64,000 bases of DNA from Zopfochytrium polystomum (GCA_025765615.1 JAIVFJ010000329.1:1-64000); one strand, 5' to 3'; positions 32,368-43,743 are shown, numbered from the stretch's first letter. The notes: generated by a model not told the origin, from the sequence alone. Translations and numbers: made by a program.

Positions 32368-35300
32368 CGCGCGATTATGTGCGCGTTGGTGTTTGAGCGC
32401 ACGCCTGTTCTGGGTGCATATGCGTGCTCAAGCTTGTGAACGTTGCGTGTGTGTAGCGAGGGAAGCACTTTTTTAGCTTTCCTTTTCTTTCTTACCACGG
32501 TAACTAATCGCACTACCCAGGCCTCTCCCGCCGCAGCAGTCCACCGCATCCAATGCGCCTCGCGCAAAGGCCATCGCGTTCGGCCCGCGCAAGTCCTCCC
32601 GCATGCTGTACATGGCCGGCACCACCCGCGCCGTGCACGTCTGGGACCGAAAGGAGCGCGCGGTCGTCAAGACATTCTCGGTACCCTTCTTTCGCCCCGC
32701 CAAAACCCCCCTCCATTCCCCCTCACACTCATCCGCCGACCTCTCTCCCCCTTTTCCAGCACCACACGGACGTGATCAACGCGCTCGCGATCAACGCCGA
32801 CGAAACGCTCGTGGTCTCCGGGTCCGAATCCGGCTCGGTCTCGGCGTACTCGCTCAAGAGCAACAGCGGCGTCGCGATGCGCACGCCATTCGGACAGGCC
32901 ATCAACCGCTGCGCGTTCAGCCCTTTCAAGCGGTCGCTGGTCGCCGCCGCCGGCGACGACGCCGCCGTCGCCGTGTGGGACCTCGTGCACGGCGCGGACC
33001 CGCTGCACGTGGCGTCCTCGTCGTCGTCCGCGGCCGGTGGGCACTTTGCGCCGGTGCACGGGCTGGCGTGGAGCCCGTGCAGCAGGAACGTGCTGGTGTC
33101 GGGCGGGCTGGATCGGAGGATGAGAGTATTTAGCTTGGTAGACAAGTGAGCGCCTTTTTGCTTGTTATTTTGTGTGTGAAGCCCTCTTTTGGGTCTTGCT
33201 TTTGCAAGGTTGCCGGGAAGCTGATTGGTTATTTTTTTCCCTTCTGCGACTGTGCGCGACTCTTTGATTACTAGGAAGGCTGCGGCGGACGTCAGTCTGG
33301 ACGCGCCCATCACGAGCCTGTCCATGAATGACGACAATGCGGTCGCCGTCGGCATGCTGAACGGTGCGATTGTTTTCTACTCTGTCGATTTTTTTAATTT
33401 CTCTCTCTCGCCGGCCATGTTTCTCGCACCGTCTCCCTGTTCGAAACAGGCAAAATCAGCATTTTCGATGTGCGCCGACTGAGCATGCCCGTCGTGTCGT
33501 TCTTTGCGAGCGAATCGACGGCCGTTGCCGCCGTCGCGTTCGAACCGCCGATGGTGAGTGCGAGCGAACGACAGAAAGAGAGAGCGTGTGTATGTGTGTG
33601 AGTGACCTACTAGAAAGTGTGGGTCTGTGTGAGTGCATTCGTGTGAAATGATTGTTTTTGATCCTTCCATTTCGGCTCCCAGTGGATGCAAGAAGTTGCC
33701 TCCCGCGACCAAGGCGCGTCCGTCACGAGCGGTCCGCCCATTCACGGCGCGACTTCCTCGTCCTTCCCCGCGCCCTCAGTAATCAATTCAAAATCCGCCA
33801 TGGGCGGCATTCCAGTGCCGCAACATATTGGGGGCGACCGGCGGGACGTGGAGTCTGGGTCACCGGTGGTGGCGGCCTTCAAGGAGCGCATGGCCGCTGT
33901 CAAGGACAAGCAGAATGTGCTGGAGATGTTTAGCCCCGTCAGAGGATCGGGAGGTTTGTTTCTTGTGTAAGTCCTTCCGTGTGTTAACAGAGTCACTTGC
34001 TCGTCCCCTGTGATTGACTGCAGACAAGTTTGCCGCCGTGGACGCTCGCATTAAGAAGCTGAAGAAGGGGAACCTTGGGAAGACCGCCGCCGGCGTTCAT
34101 GCGCTGACGGTCTCCACAGCGGGGCTTGGCGGCGAGTCCGGTAAGTGTTGAGTTCATTCCTTCGCGAAACGAGGCCGCTGACAACAAATATCCCAATTTC
34201 AACTTTTTTTTTTTTAAACAAAAAACACCCGCATAAGTGTTGGACCTCTTCTCGCCTGTGACCAACCGCCACCAGTCGCTCAGCGCCTCCCAGCTCTCGC
34301 ATCCACCGCCGCCGCAGCCCAACTTTCCGCTGCAGTCGCACAGCGCGTCTTCGCCGCCCGCCACGACGGATCCGACTAACACAGCAAGAGCGGTTGCGGA
34401 CCGTCCGAGCCGCGGCTCGTCGGCAACCGTCTCGCAGACATCGTCGCGGCCGATGACGCCCACGACGGGCGTCTCGCCGTCGCCGTCGCCGGCGTTTTCG
34501 CCGGCTGGTGTCGCCGAAAACGGCACCGGCGCAGCTGGAAAAGCAAGAGCATCAGGAAAGGGCACGCAGGCTGTCCCGCTGTTGTCGACAGCGGGACAGG
34601 GACAGGTTAGACCCATTAGACCCAAGCTTCGTGTTACATATTGGATTGCTACTTTTTTTACCTCCTCTGGCTGACTTTCTCTTTGGTCCAATATTTCTAC
34701 TCCTTCTGGACAATACAAACACACCAAAGGCGTCCAGTGCGCCGCTTGGGCGGCTCCACCAGGCCGTATCGACGCTTCGCGGCAGCCCCGGCGGCGCGCT
34801 CGCGTCGTCGTCGTTGGTTCAGCCCGACGACAGCGGCGAGGGTGACAGCTCGTCGGACTCTGCGCCCCGCCCCGCCACGATGCTGCAGCGTCGGAAGACG
34901 GCACCGGCAAGGAGTGCACTGTCAAGGAGTCTGGCTGACGGCGACGATGCTGCGACGGCCCGCGGCCCCGCCGAACAGGCGTCATCCAGCAGCAGCAACA
35001 AGGCACGACCGCCAACGGCGTGCGCCGCTGCCTGTCGTCGTGTGACCGTTCAGGGCACTTCGCCGCCGCAGCTGGCCGGGCGACGGCGTCTGCGCAGCAA
35101 AAGCCGCCACGTGCCAGCGACGGGCTCGATGCGGACGACAGCGCGTCGGCTGGGTCTCCGCGGCCGCTGCCGTTGGATAGATGGCTTGACACAGCGGGTG
35201 GCGGCGGCGGTGACGACGACCTGGAGATGGAGGCATGCTCGCCCGCGTCGTCGGTGGTCTCGTTCCGGTCCGCTCCAGCCTGCCATGGCGGACGCGCGGG

Positions 35301-36676
35301 CGGGGGTCGCCATCGGCGTTGCCGGCGGCGGCGTCAGCAATGGCCACAAGCCCCGCACAGCGCCGGGTGGTACGCAACAGTCCCCGAGCGCGGGGCGACG
35401 GCCGCTGCTGCGGCGCGGCGAGCGATGGCGGCGGCGGCCGCAGCCGGCGCAAACGTCGCTGACCCTCACCCCACAAAGCCGCCGCAGCAGCAGCTGTCGC
35501 AACAAGGGAGCACCGCCGGGGGTCGAGTCGAAGGCGGCGGCCACCCACAATCAGGTGAAGCTGACGATGGTGCAGATGACGTCGACATCGACGATGGCCG
35601 GTGGGGGGCTGGTGTCTCCGCCGGCCGCGATGCGCCCGCACATGCTGTCGTTTGAGATCGAAGAGGAAATGGACAATGACTATTTGGCGGCTCCATCGGC
35701 GACGGGGGTCGTCGTCCGCAACGCCCGTTGGCGGCATGATTGGCACAGCGGCGACGACTACGGCCGGAGGCCACGTTATGTTTGCGAATGGGGCCGATGT
35801 GTTGGTAGGCGGGAGAAGACTCGGACGGAGCGGAGGAGGCGGAAGGTCGGGAAACGCGACGGTCGTGAGGAGGCGGCGGAGGAAGAGGAGGAGGAGGTAG
35901 ATGGGAAGGCGGTGGACGAAGACGAAGTGGGCGAGGCCGAGAAGGAGGACGACAGCGAGGGTCGCCGACGGCACCAACAGCGGCAGCATGAGCAGCTCAG
36001 CAGCAGCAGCGGTCGGTGCGGCGGCAGAGTCATGTCTCTGCGGAGCGCGTGAAGACGCGGGGCGCGCGCGCGGCCGGCACGGGACAACACTTTTGGCTCA
36101 CAGCCACCTGACTCACGGGCACGCGGGGGACCGGCGGAAGCGCCGGAGTGAACGGGTCGACGGCTTCAGCTTCAGGTGCGGTTGCGGGCGACGCGGGCGG
36201 GTACTGTTGGTACCGGTACTTTTCCGGGGCGAACCCACGTGGGGGGCGACCACGACTGCGACATCTGACGACGCCGACGCCGACGACGACGACGTTCCAG
36301 GCGCGGATGCTGCAGTCGCTGGTGGAGGACAGCCTCGCGGATCTTCGAGCCGAGCTGCGGCAGGAGATACAAAATATGCACCTGGAGCTGCTGCGGCAGT
36401 TTACATACAAAAGGTGCGTTGCGCGAGCGTGTTAGTGTTTTCTCTTTTTTTTCTATGTTATTGCGTTGCGGCAATCGCTTCTCTCTGACGACGGAACCGA
36501 ACAAATCACACGAAAAAAAAATCGAAAAACAAAAAAAAAAAAATAATCGCAGGACGGAGGTGGACGCGCTGCTGCGCAAGCACTCCCCGACCGAGGCGCT
36601 GCTGCGCGAGGTGCGCGAGCTGCGCGAGGAGAATGCGCGGCTGCGGTTGCGGGTACTGAAGAAAGTACTTGGCTGA
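31778..36676 (+). CDS. NEDD1 homologue: WD40 gamma-tubulin ring recruitment factor
   Basis: Exons 31,778-32,296, 32,537-32,680, 32,760-33,145, 33,275-33,363, 33,450-33,553, 33,683-33,953, 34,024-34,140, 34,238-34,605, 34,730 to 36,413, and 36,553-36,676. A Gln/His/Pro-rich N-terminus precedes a WD40 propeller: LLTAASSIRLWDV, MLYMAGTTRAVHVWDRK, HHTDVINALAINADETLVVS, GQAINRCAFSPFKRSLVAAA, AVAVWDLVHG, HGLAWSPCSRNVLVSGGLDR, and KISIFDVRRLSMPVVSFFAS. A disordered middle follows. The C-terminal helix (RMLQSLVEDSLADLRAELRQ, EIQNMHLELLRQF, then LREVRELREENARLR) matches the NEDD1 domain that binds the gamma-tubulin complex. The two ends together make the assignment strong. In the ninth exon the likely frame changes several times (near 35,000 and downstream), probably indel errors. 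The protein targets gamma-TuRC to centrosomes and spindles. Confidence 0.87.
32321..32364 (+). repeat. (GT)n microsatellite in intron 1 of the NEDD1 homologue
   Basis: GT run starting about 25 bases after the intron donor; the whole 5' part of the intron is G/T only. Confidence 0.9.
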
Positions 36677-37032
36677 CAAGTACTGTGTGAGTGGGGTACG
36701 TCTGCTGCTGCCCTCGGGCGAGAACGACATGGGAGGGCGGGGGGGGGGGCCGATGGTAGTTGGGGGTAGTAATAAATACTTGGGAGTACAGTAGCAAGAA
36801 TGCTTGCTTGCGTATAGTATTAATGCCGGTCTCAGTATTTATGTGATTGCAGCTTCCGCGGTGGGTCGGAGTGTGAAAATGCAAACGTGCGTGTGTGTGT
36901 GTGTGTGTGTGTGTTGGTGTCGATTCGAATGCGAATTTGTCAATCAACAATGTGGCGGAAAAAACAGGAAACGCCGACGAGATAAAGGAAAGAGATAAGA
37001 GAAAGGAAAGAAAGAAGGAGATCATAATAATA
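36677..37032. other. Short intergenic spacer with (TG)n
   Basis: Lies between the NEDD1 homologue and PdxT. Contains a TG run (about 36,890-36,914). The last 60 bases are A/G-rich and lead into the PdxT start codon. Confidence 0.6.
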
Positions 37033-38268
37033 ATGGCGCCATCCGAGATCGAGGCGGAAACGGCATCAATGGCGGCGACGGCGACGGCAGCGAGCGACGA
37101 AGTCACGGTCAGGATCGGCGTGCTGGGTATCTATCCGAGGGAGAGAGTGTGGGGCCGAGAGAGTGGCGGAGGCGAGGCGCAGTGCGATCATCATCCTTGA
37201 GCAAGCACTAACTCAACCAACAACCCCTCACCCACAACTACTACCGCAGCCCTGCAAGGAGCCTTCTCCGAGCACGTCTACACCTTCCAGCGTCTGCGCG
37301 TGGCCCCTTCCCCCTACCACCACCACCACCACCGCCACCGCCTCCTCTGCAACTTCCTCCTCCCTAACCCGCACGCTCCGCGTGCACCCTGTCGAAGTGC
37401 GCACCGTCGCGGATCTGTACCCGGCCGGAGCGCCGCTGGACGGCTTGGTGCTGCCCGGCGGCGAGTCGACGGCGATCGCGCACATGGCGGAGCGCGGGGC
37501 GGGGAAGGGGCTGATGGAGGCGATTCGCGGGTTTGTCGAGGGCGGCGGGGACGACGGGGAGGGAGAAGTGGGACGGCCGGTGTGGGTTCGTGTTACCCTT
37601 CTTCTTCCGTTTTCTCTTTTTTTTTAGTTTTTTTTGTTTGTTTTTGGAGGTGTGAGAATTCTGACCCCCGCGGGGCGGCTTCTCGTAGGGCACCTGCGCC
37701 GGCATGATCCTCCTCGCCGCGACGGCGACCAACACCAAGCAGGGCGGGGCAGCCGCTGCTGGGTCTGCTCGACGTGCGCGTCAAGCGCAACGCGTTCGGC
37801 CGCCAGCGCGACTCGTTCACGGCCCCCGTGCTCGTGGCGGGGCTCGGCAACTCGGACCACGTGCCCATGGGGGCCGCGACCGCCGCGAACCCGGCCGCGG
37901 CGTTCCCGGGCGTGTTCATCCGCGCGCCTGTCATTTCGCTGCTCGACGCGGCGGAGGCCGAGGCCGCGACCGACGGGCGGAGGGGGAGGAGGAGGGAGCC
38001 CGTGCACGTTCTTGCGCGGGTGGTGCACCCTTCGTCGGTGTCGTCGGGTGGGGCGGCATCGCCGCCGCTTCCTGGGTCGGCGGAGGGCGAGGTGGTGGCG
38101 GTGCGGCAGGGGCGGGTGTTTGCGACGGCGTTCCATCCGGAGCTGACGGAGGACGCTCGGGTGCACGCCATGTTTGCGCGGTGGGTGTGGGAGGCGCGGT
38201 GCGAGCGGGAGGCTTCGGCTTTGTCGGTTGCTTCGGCGACGATTGGGGGAAAGGCGGTCGTGGGGTGA
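37033..38268 (+). CDS. SNO: Pyridoxal 5'-phosphate synthase glutaminase subunit (PdxT/SNO), frameshifted
   Basis: Glutaminase partner of PdxS/SNZ in vitamin B6 synthesis; it supplies ammonia from glutamine. Exons 37,033-37,126, 37,250 to about 37,582, and a last exon from about 37,689 to 38,268. Motifs in order: RIGVLG joined across the splice to ALQGAFSEHVYTFQRL, HPVEVRTVADL, DGLVLPGGESTAIAHMA, GTCAGMILLA with the catalytic Cys, LLGLLDVRVKRNAFGRQRDS, GVFIRAPVISLLD, and VFATAFHPELTEDARVH with the catalytic His-x-Glu. Two one-base shifts interrupt it: near 37,310 (the CCCCTTCCCCCT stretch) and near 37,746, where a GGGG run should be GGG. Everything else matches the family, so sequencing error is likely. 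Thr/His-rich and other insertions make it longer than bacterial PdxT. Confidence 0.88.
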
Positions 38269-38378
38269 CCCGGGAAGCGACGGACTCTGTTGGGGGTGGT
38301 GCGGATAATGAACTGGAAAAAAAGGCACAACGTGAAAACAGTTGGACCACATATTGGAAAGAGATACGGAAAGACGTA

Positions 38379-38460
38379 TCCGGATGGGGAGTTGAACATC
38401 CATCCTCCGGGCGACAAAGTGCTAGAATATTCGGTACCTTAACCGTTAGACAATCTGGAT
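38379..38460 (-). tRNA. tRNA-like sequence 1 (probable pseudogene)
   Basis: 82-nt sequence on the minus strand that aligns with its neighbour at 38,572-38,651. The acceptor stem pairs with one mismatch (TCCAGAT / ATCCGGA). A-box-like GTCTAACGGTTAAGG and a B-box-like GTTCAACTCC are present, but the anticodon arm is enlarged and poorly paired. Probably a tRNA pseudogene or tRNA-derived repeat. Confidence 0.5.
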
Positions 38461-38571
38461 GACAACACCATCAACATGTTATCGAGTGAATTTGCGTCCC
38501 GACGTGGCGGTGGTTAAGCGCTCTTAATGATCATACAACAGGTTGCAGAAAGTGAAGAAGTAACTACAATA

Positions 38572-38651
38572 TCCGGATGGGGAGTCGAAAACCCATTCTC
38601 CGCTGGTGGAAATGCTAATGGAGCGGCATCTTAACCGGTAGACGATCCGGA
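38572..38651 (-). tRNA. tRNA-like sequence 2 (Glu-like body, expanded anticodon loop)
   Basis: 80 nt on the minus strand with a perfect 7-bp acceptor stem (TCCGGAT / ATCCGGA) and a D-arm typical of tRNA-Glu (GTCTACCGGTTAAGAT). A 5-bp anticodon stem (CCGCT / AGCGG) encloses a 17-nt loop, and the T arm has two extra T (GGTTTTCGACTCC). The loop could be an intron-bearing anticodon loop, but no standard anticodon with a preceding T is evident, so function is doubtful. Confidence 0.5.
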
Positions 38652-39144
38652 CTCTGCTTAATTGGATTCTTGTTTATTTTGTTTTCTTTCTGTCACAAAG
38701 GACACCTAGAGGGGAATCAAAAACACTGATAAAAGAAGCGGGGACGCAGGAATGAGTCGGTTGGGCTCGAAATTCCTTCTTTTTTTTTTTTTTTTTTTTT
38801 TTTTTCTCGTTTGCGCTAGGCAATCAATCACCTTTGGAAAACGTCAAGCAAAGAAACGCGCGCGATCCTACAACGCCGGACGCAATCACCAAACCCACAA
38901 AAACGACGACGGCGACGGCTCAGCGCGGTCGTCCAAAACCCACGGGGTCCAGTCGCTTCCGCGTCGCAGCCCTCCGCCGTCGCTGCCAGCGTCGTCATCA
39001 TCCTCCCCGTCGTACTCCCCCTCGCCCTCCTCGTCCTCGTGCTCGTACTCATCCTCGTCCTCGCCGCCCTCATCGCAGCTGCACACCTCGTCATCGCAGG
39101 CATCGCGCCCCTCGTCCTCGTCGCCGCCGCCGCCGCCGCCAAAA
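38652..39144. other. Intergenic, poly-T
   Basis: Contains a T run at about 38,773-38,802. The rest is complementary to the 3' flank of the minus-strand RING gene and may include its 3' UTR or a further acidic exon. Confidence 0.5.
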
Positions 39145-41880
39145 TCATACCACAACCCCGCTGTAGTGTCGCGGCCAGCACGGGCCGGTGGAAGACGACG
39201 ACGAGGCGACGGCGGCGTCGGATCTTGTCGAGGACGACGACGACGACGACGGCAGCGGCGGCGGCGGCGGCGGCGACGAGCGGAACGACCTAGCCAACGC
39301 CTCCAAGGCCGCCGCGTTCGGCGAGGGGATGATGTCATCGTCCTCGTCCTCGTCATCGTCATCGTCATCGTCGCTCGACTGATCCGCCGAACCCACCGAG
39401 TCAGCCAGTCCGTCGAAATCCACATACATAAGGGGAAGGCGGCCGTCGCCGCCGTCGCCGGTGCGCGCGGAACCGAACGACCCGCTCCCGCGAGGGCTTG
39501 ACGCACGGGCGGGTCCTCGCGCCGGGACGCGATCCGCAAACACGTCTTGGATGAAGCGCCGGTACCGGCGCGCGCCCTCGTCCAGGCCGTCCTCGTCGCT
39601 GTCGTCCACCCCGTCGTCGTCGTCTGAGCCTGCACCGTTGATCGCCGCTAGATCCGCCAAAGTGTTGTATATCCGGCTTCCATAATAATACAGGCTGGAA
39701 GGCTCCGCGCCCACATCGTCATGCAGGGAGTGGTACGATTCCCGCCCGTTGGAAGCGTTTCCCGCGCGGTTTGTGGCTCCAGAGTTGCGATTCGTCGACG
39801 AGCGGCCCGACGCTCCTGCACCTCGGTTCCTATTGGTGGTTGAGCGTGTAGACCGGCGAGCAGGCGCAGCGGGGGCAGGCGGTGGGGGTGACGGCGGCAC
39901 GTCCTCGTCATCGTCGCTCGTCAGGTCAATCAGCCCAGGATACTCGTCGTCCTCTTCCGAGCTATCGCTGTCCGCCTGCGAGCCGTCATCGTTATTGGGA
40001 TGGTGCGGACCTTGCGCTCTGTCGGGGTACGCTTGTCGCTCGACTCGATGCATCAACCTGAAAAAGTGGCGCATCCGGTCCTCGCTGTCCTCGCTGTCGT
40101 CGCTGTCCAGAGAAACGGAAGAGTCGGTAAGCTCTTGGTCTGACTCGGCCCACGGGTCGAGGTGCATCTCCCCGTCGCGGAGCTCCCTTTCAACGTCGGA
40201 ATCGCGGGGAAAGTCAAACGGCAAGTGCATCATCGCGTCGCCGACGTGGAAAAGGAGCGTGTCGTCAAGGTTATGGCCGACATTCGGTATGTGGATGTCG
40301 CCAGTGTCCGTGGTGTGGATTGCGACGCCGAGAGACCTTGCCAGACGCAAAACTCGCTCGCGCGGGGAGAGCCGACTGGAGCCTTCGTCCTCTCCGCCAG
40401 CAGGCTCGTGCGCTGAAAGCGGGCCGCGACAGGAAGGGCAGCTTGGCTTTAGCAAGTGCCAGTCGTGGAGGCACGCAAGGTGGTACGGCTGCCTGCAGCA
40501 GGTCGTGGTGAGTTGCGGATTGGGCTCGATGCATATTAGGCACGCTTGAGATACAGGCTGGGCCGGTTCAGCCGCCGCCGATTGTTTGAGCGATGTGCTT
40601 GACTGCGGGGCGTCGACAACGGTCGCGGCAGACGCGTTCGAGGACAGCGATGTTGACGATGACGCCGTCGGCAAGCCAGAACGCTGGACAGAAGCAATGC
40701 GACTCGCACGGGTTTGCGGGCGAGATGATTCTTGAGGTGGATCGCGAGGGGGGTGACGACGACCGTGGATTAATACGCGTAAAGCTGAACGCTTCGGTGG
40801 ATACATTGTCCGAAAATGATGTTGTCGATGACGCCGTCGGCAGGCCAGAACGCTGGACAGACGCAAGGCGGCTCGCACGGGTTTGCGGCCGGGACGATTC
40901 TTGAGGTGGACCGCGGGCAGGTGCGACTGGCGGTGACGACCGAAGTGTAAAGGTCAACGGTTCAGTGGATATACCAGGTGAAAAGCGAGGAGTATTTGCG
41001 CGAGGTTGACTGGACGCCGAAGACGAAGCGGTGTAGTCCCTCTGTGATGTGGAATAAGAACAACTGCAAAGGAGAAAAACGGAGCTGTTTTTGTGGGTCG
41101 CTTCCCAAGATTTACCGGCGGCGGCGGCGATCCGGAACGCTGCTGACGTCGTTGTGGTCCTGGCTGGTGGTCGGGCGAAGGAAACGTCCGAAGACGAGAC
41201 GAATGAGGATCAGCAACTTGCCCAGCACCGCGTCCTCCTTCGACACCTCGATGACTGGTGCTGCTGGGTGCCGCAGCGCGCCCATTATTCAAGTTTCGCT
41301 GCCGATGGCTTCGTCCTTGTGGCGAAATCGCGTTGGGTGCAACCGATGCGTTGGGACGGAGATCCTCGGAGGCTCGATCGGTGGATGCTCTGGATTCAGA
41401 CGCCGCAGTCTCAATAGGAGGAGGTGGTCCCAGTGTAAACTCAAGCCCAACTGACGACACCGACGACCGGGGGTTCGACGACGATGAAGATGCGTTGCTA
41501 CTGCTGGCGGCAGCGGCAACGGTCCTGCGCAGACTTCCTCCTCCTCCTCCCCCTCCCCCTGCTCCGCCATCTCCTGGGCGGTTAAAAACACTGCGGTAGA
41601 GAAGGGTCGTGGAGGAGGCGGAGGAAGCGCCGCCACCGTCATAAGTTCCGTTGCCTCGGGTGAATTGGAAAGCGGCTGTTGAAACGGACGACATCCGGGA
41701 GGACGAAGAAGACGGCGCCGCCACTGCGGCCGACTGCCTTGCAGCAGGAGCGCTGTCTACCAGAGAGCCCGTCGCTGATGGCTGGTGGTTGTGGTGGTGG
41801 TGTTGGTGGTGGTGGTGGAGTGGACGATCGTCGACCCCGCCGCCGCCGCCGCCTCTGCCGCGCCTCCGGTGAGCCGGCAT
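39145..41880 (-). CDS. RING-finger protein with acidic low-complexity tail and internal repeats
   Basis: Minus strand, ATG at 41,880 in a Gly/His-rich leader (MPAHRRRGRGGGGGG). The first exon runs to about 41,120; an intron follows (GTAAAT donor) and the next exon resumes near 41,010 (QPRANTPRFSPGIS). Four copies of an S-T/S-x-x-[FL]-x-F-T motif are visible: STAAFQFTR, SSVGLEFTL, STEPLTFTL, STEAFSFTR. A block PPQESSRPQTRASR, then ASVQRSGLPTAS, occurs twice. A Cys/His zinc finger follows: CLICIEPNP, then TTTCCRQPYHLACLHDWHLL, then CPSCRGPL (C-x2-C, C-x4-H-x2-C, C-x2-C), a RING-type domain. The C-terminal 400 residues are Asp/Ser-rich and disordered. A one-base shift between the two repeat copies (40,650-40,920) splits the frame. 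Probable E3 ubiquitin ligase; substrate unknown. Confidence 0.65.
40652..40920 (-). repeat. Imperfect 169-bp tandem duplication in the RING gene
   Basis: Two diverged copies about 169 bp apart (compare 40,652-40,750 with 40,821-40,920; both contain GACGCCGTCGGCA/G, then CCAGAACGCTGGACAGA). The encoded peptides match but lie in different frames. A 168-bp (56-codon) period plus one indel explains this. Confidence 0.75.
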
Positions 41881-42297
41881 TTCTCTTTCTCTTCGTCGCC
41901 CTGTCCTTCCTTGTCAGACACGACACGGACGGGCACACACACAAATTCCAAACGCAGCAAGCGCAGCTTGACAATCCCATTCTTTACTTCGAGGAGATGC
42001 TGCAAACTATTATTATTACATACCTCTCGTCAAGCTCGCAAAATGATGGCACCTCTTGCTTGGAGTGTCAGGCCTTGAGAACGACACTTCTTCACTCGTG
42101 TCTGGTTCACGTTTTCCTTCGCAACGCGTGCGCGCGAAAGTTTTACCCCCTCACAAAACCGCGAAACGCGTTGTTTGTATTGCAAGAACTAATGTTTGAG
42201 ACTGCCAAAACTCACTTCAGATTGACACATTGCGATATGATTCCCCACATGAAACCTTGCCCTCGCCTCTCCCTACTTTTTTTTTTCTTGTTCACAC
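41881..42297. other. Intergenic between two minus-strand genes
   Basis: Promoter side of the RING gene and 3' flank of the Nudix gene; no gene-like frame. An unspliced upstream exon of the RING gene cannot be excluded. Confidence 0.5.
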
Positions 42298-42858
42298 CTA
42301 CTTCCACAGCCCGGCGTCTTTCAACGCCGCGACCGCCTCCCTGACGGCCACGCGGTCCTCCTCGTATGTCAGGACCGCGTCCACGTCCCGCGCATCGAAC
42401 CACTTAAAGTCCTCGACCTCTTCCTCCTGCAGAACGACCGCGTCCGGGTCGCGCACGACGGCGACGAAGAAGCAGCACTCCTTGTCGACCCTTGTGGTCG
42501 TCGAGTTGGTCGTCCCCGTCGTTGTCGTGGTTGTCTTGTCGAACTGGTAGCGGGACGAAAAGGTGCGGGCGTCGAGGAGCACTTGGGCGGGCGCGAGGCC
42601 GGTTTCCTCGAGCAGCTCGCGGGTGGCGGTGGCGAGCGGCGGCTCTGCGGGGGACGACGGGCGGCCCTTGACGAGCGTCCAGTGGTGAGCGGAGGTCTGC
42701 TGGATGGCGAGGATGAGAAAGGGTGGTGGTGGTGGAGGGGAGAGGATTGCGTCGCCGTTGCTGCTAGTCGCGGTGGTGGTCGTGGCTGTGGCCGCGGCGG
42801 CAGTGGTGGTGGGGCGGAGCGCGATGAAGCCGTACGAGACCACCTTGATCGTGCGCAT
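42298..42858 (-). CDS. Nudix hydrolase, NUDT2-like diadenosine tetraphosphatase
   Basis: Single-exon, 186 aa, intact. Begins MRTIKVVSYGFIALRP, then a Thr/Ala/Pro insert, then FLILAIQQTSAHHWTLVKGR leading into the Nudix box (GRPSSPAEPPLATA, then TRELLEETGL). The HHWTxxKG stretch before the box and WFDARDVDAVLTYEE near the C-terminus match the asymmetric Ap4A hydrolase (NUDT2) layout rather than the MutT/8-oxo-dGTP type. The REUxEExGU core is complete, including the metal-binding Glu residues. However, six residues rather than five separate the first Gly from the first Glu. It likely removes the signalling nucleotide Ap4A in the cytosol or nucleus. Divergent from the cytochrome b561-like gene across a T-rich promoter. 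Confidence 0.82.
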   Translation of the reverse strand: MRTIKVVSYGFIALRPTTTAAAATATTTTATSSNGDAILSPPPPPPFLILAIQQTSAHHWTLVKGRPSSPAEPPLATATRELLEETGLAPAQVLLDARTFSSRYQFDKTTTTTTGTTNSTTTRVDKECCFFVAVVRDPDAVVLQEEEVEDFKWFDARDVDAVLTYEEDRVAVREAVAALKDAGLWK

Positions 42859-43743
42859 GTCGGTTGGTGTTCGTTTTTTGTTTCGCTTTGTTGTTGTTTT
42901 TTGCTTTTCTTTCGTTTTATTTTTAATTTTGTTATTTTTTGTGTTTTTTTATTGTTTTTTTTGTTTTTTTGTTGTTTTTCTTATGCAATCGCCAACTTTT
43001 TACTTTGCCAACTTCTTACTTTGCCTAAGCAGCAGTTTGCGTGTGCTGTGCCGCAGCAACCTTTGCTCGGCGGTACAGAGAGTAGTGCGACAATTATTAC
43101 TGCAAAAGGTGGTCCCAAGTGGAAGAAGAGTAAGCACTTTTGGTGCCGGGCGGGGGACTCCTGCCTGCAGCCACGGCCGAACGATCAAACTATTTTCTTG
43201 CCGTCGCGGGCCGGGCGCGAGCGAGAGACGCGGCGCGAGACCTGGTGCTCTGTGTCAACAAACAGAGGCGAAAGGTTATTATTGTTGGAATATGCCCTCG
43301 CGAGAAAATTACGGTAATCAATTCAGAAGAAAAACTTGACCCTCCGTCCCACACTCGCCCCCGCGACCCGGTCCCACGATCACACCGCACCCGAGCCCGA
43401 ATTTCAACAATTAATGCATTTATGCAGTGTTAATACTGGCCCCGTATGACGGCGATAATATGCATTTATCGGATAATATTAATAACCTTTGGACGGCGAC
43501 TGATTAGTGACTTGTCTTGTCGGCTGAGCACCCGAGTCGTGCAGAACAGAACAGACACGATTGCCGTTGAAAGAGACAGAGACAGATGAGAGAAGGAGAC
43601 GGAGAGAGAGAGAGAGAGAGACAGAGAGACAGAGAGACAGAGAGAGGCAAAGACAGAGACTGAGTGGGGTTGAAGGGACGGAGGAAAGAAACCCACTTCG
43701 TCCAGTCGAACACGCCCCCCCGCCGCCACAATCATCGCCGACG
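42859..43743. other. Divergent promoter region (Nudix / b561-like)
   Basis: T-rich tract at about 42,870-42,990 upstream of the Nudix start, and a GA microsatellite at about 43,597-43,655 upstream of the b561-like start. No gene is seen. Confidence 0.6.
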
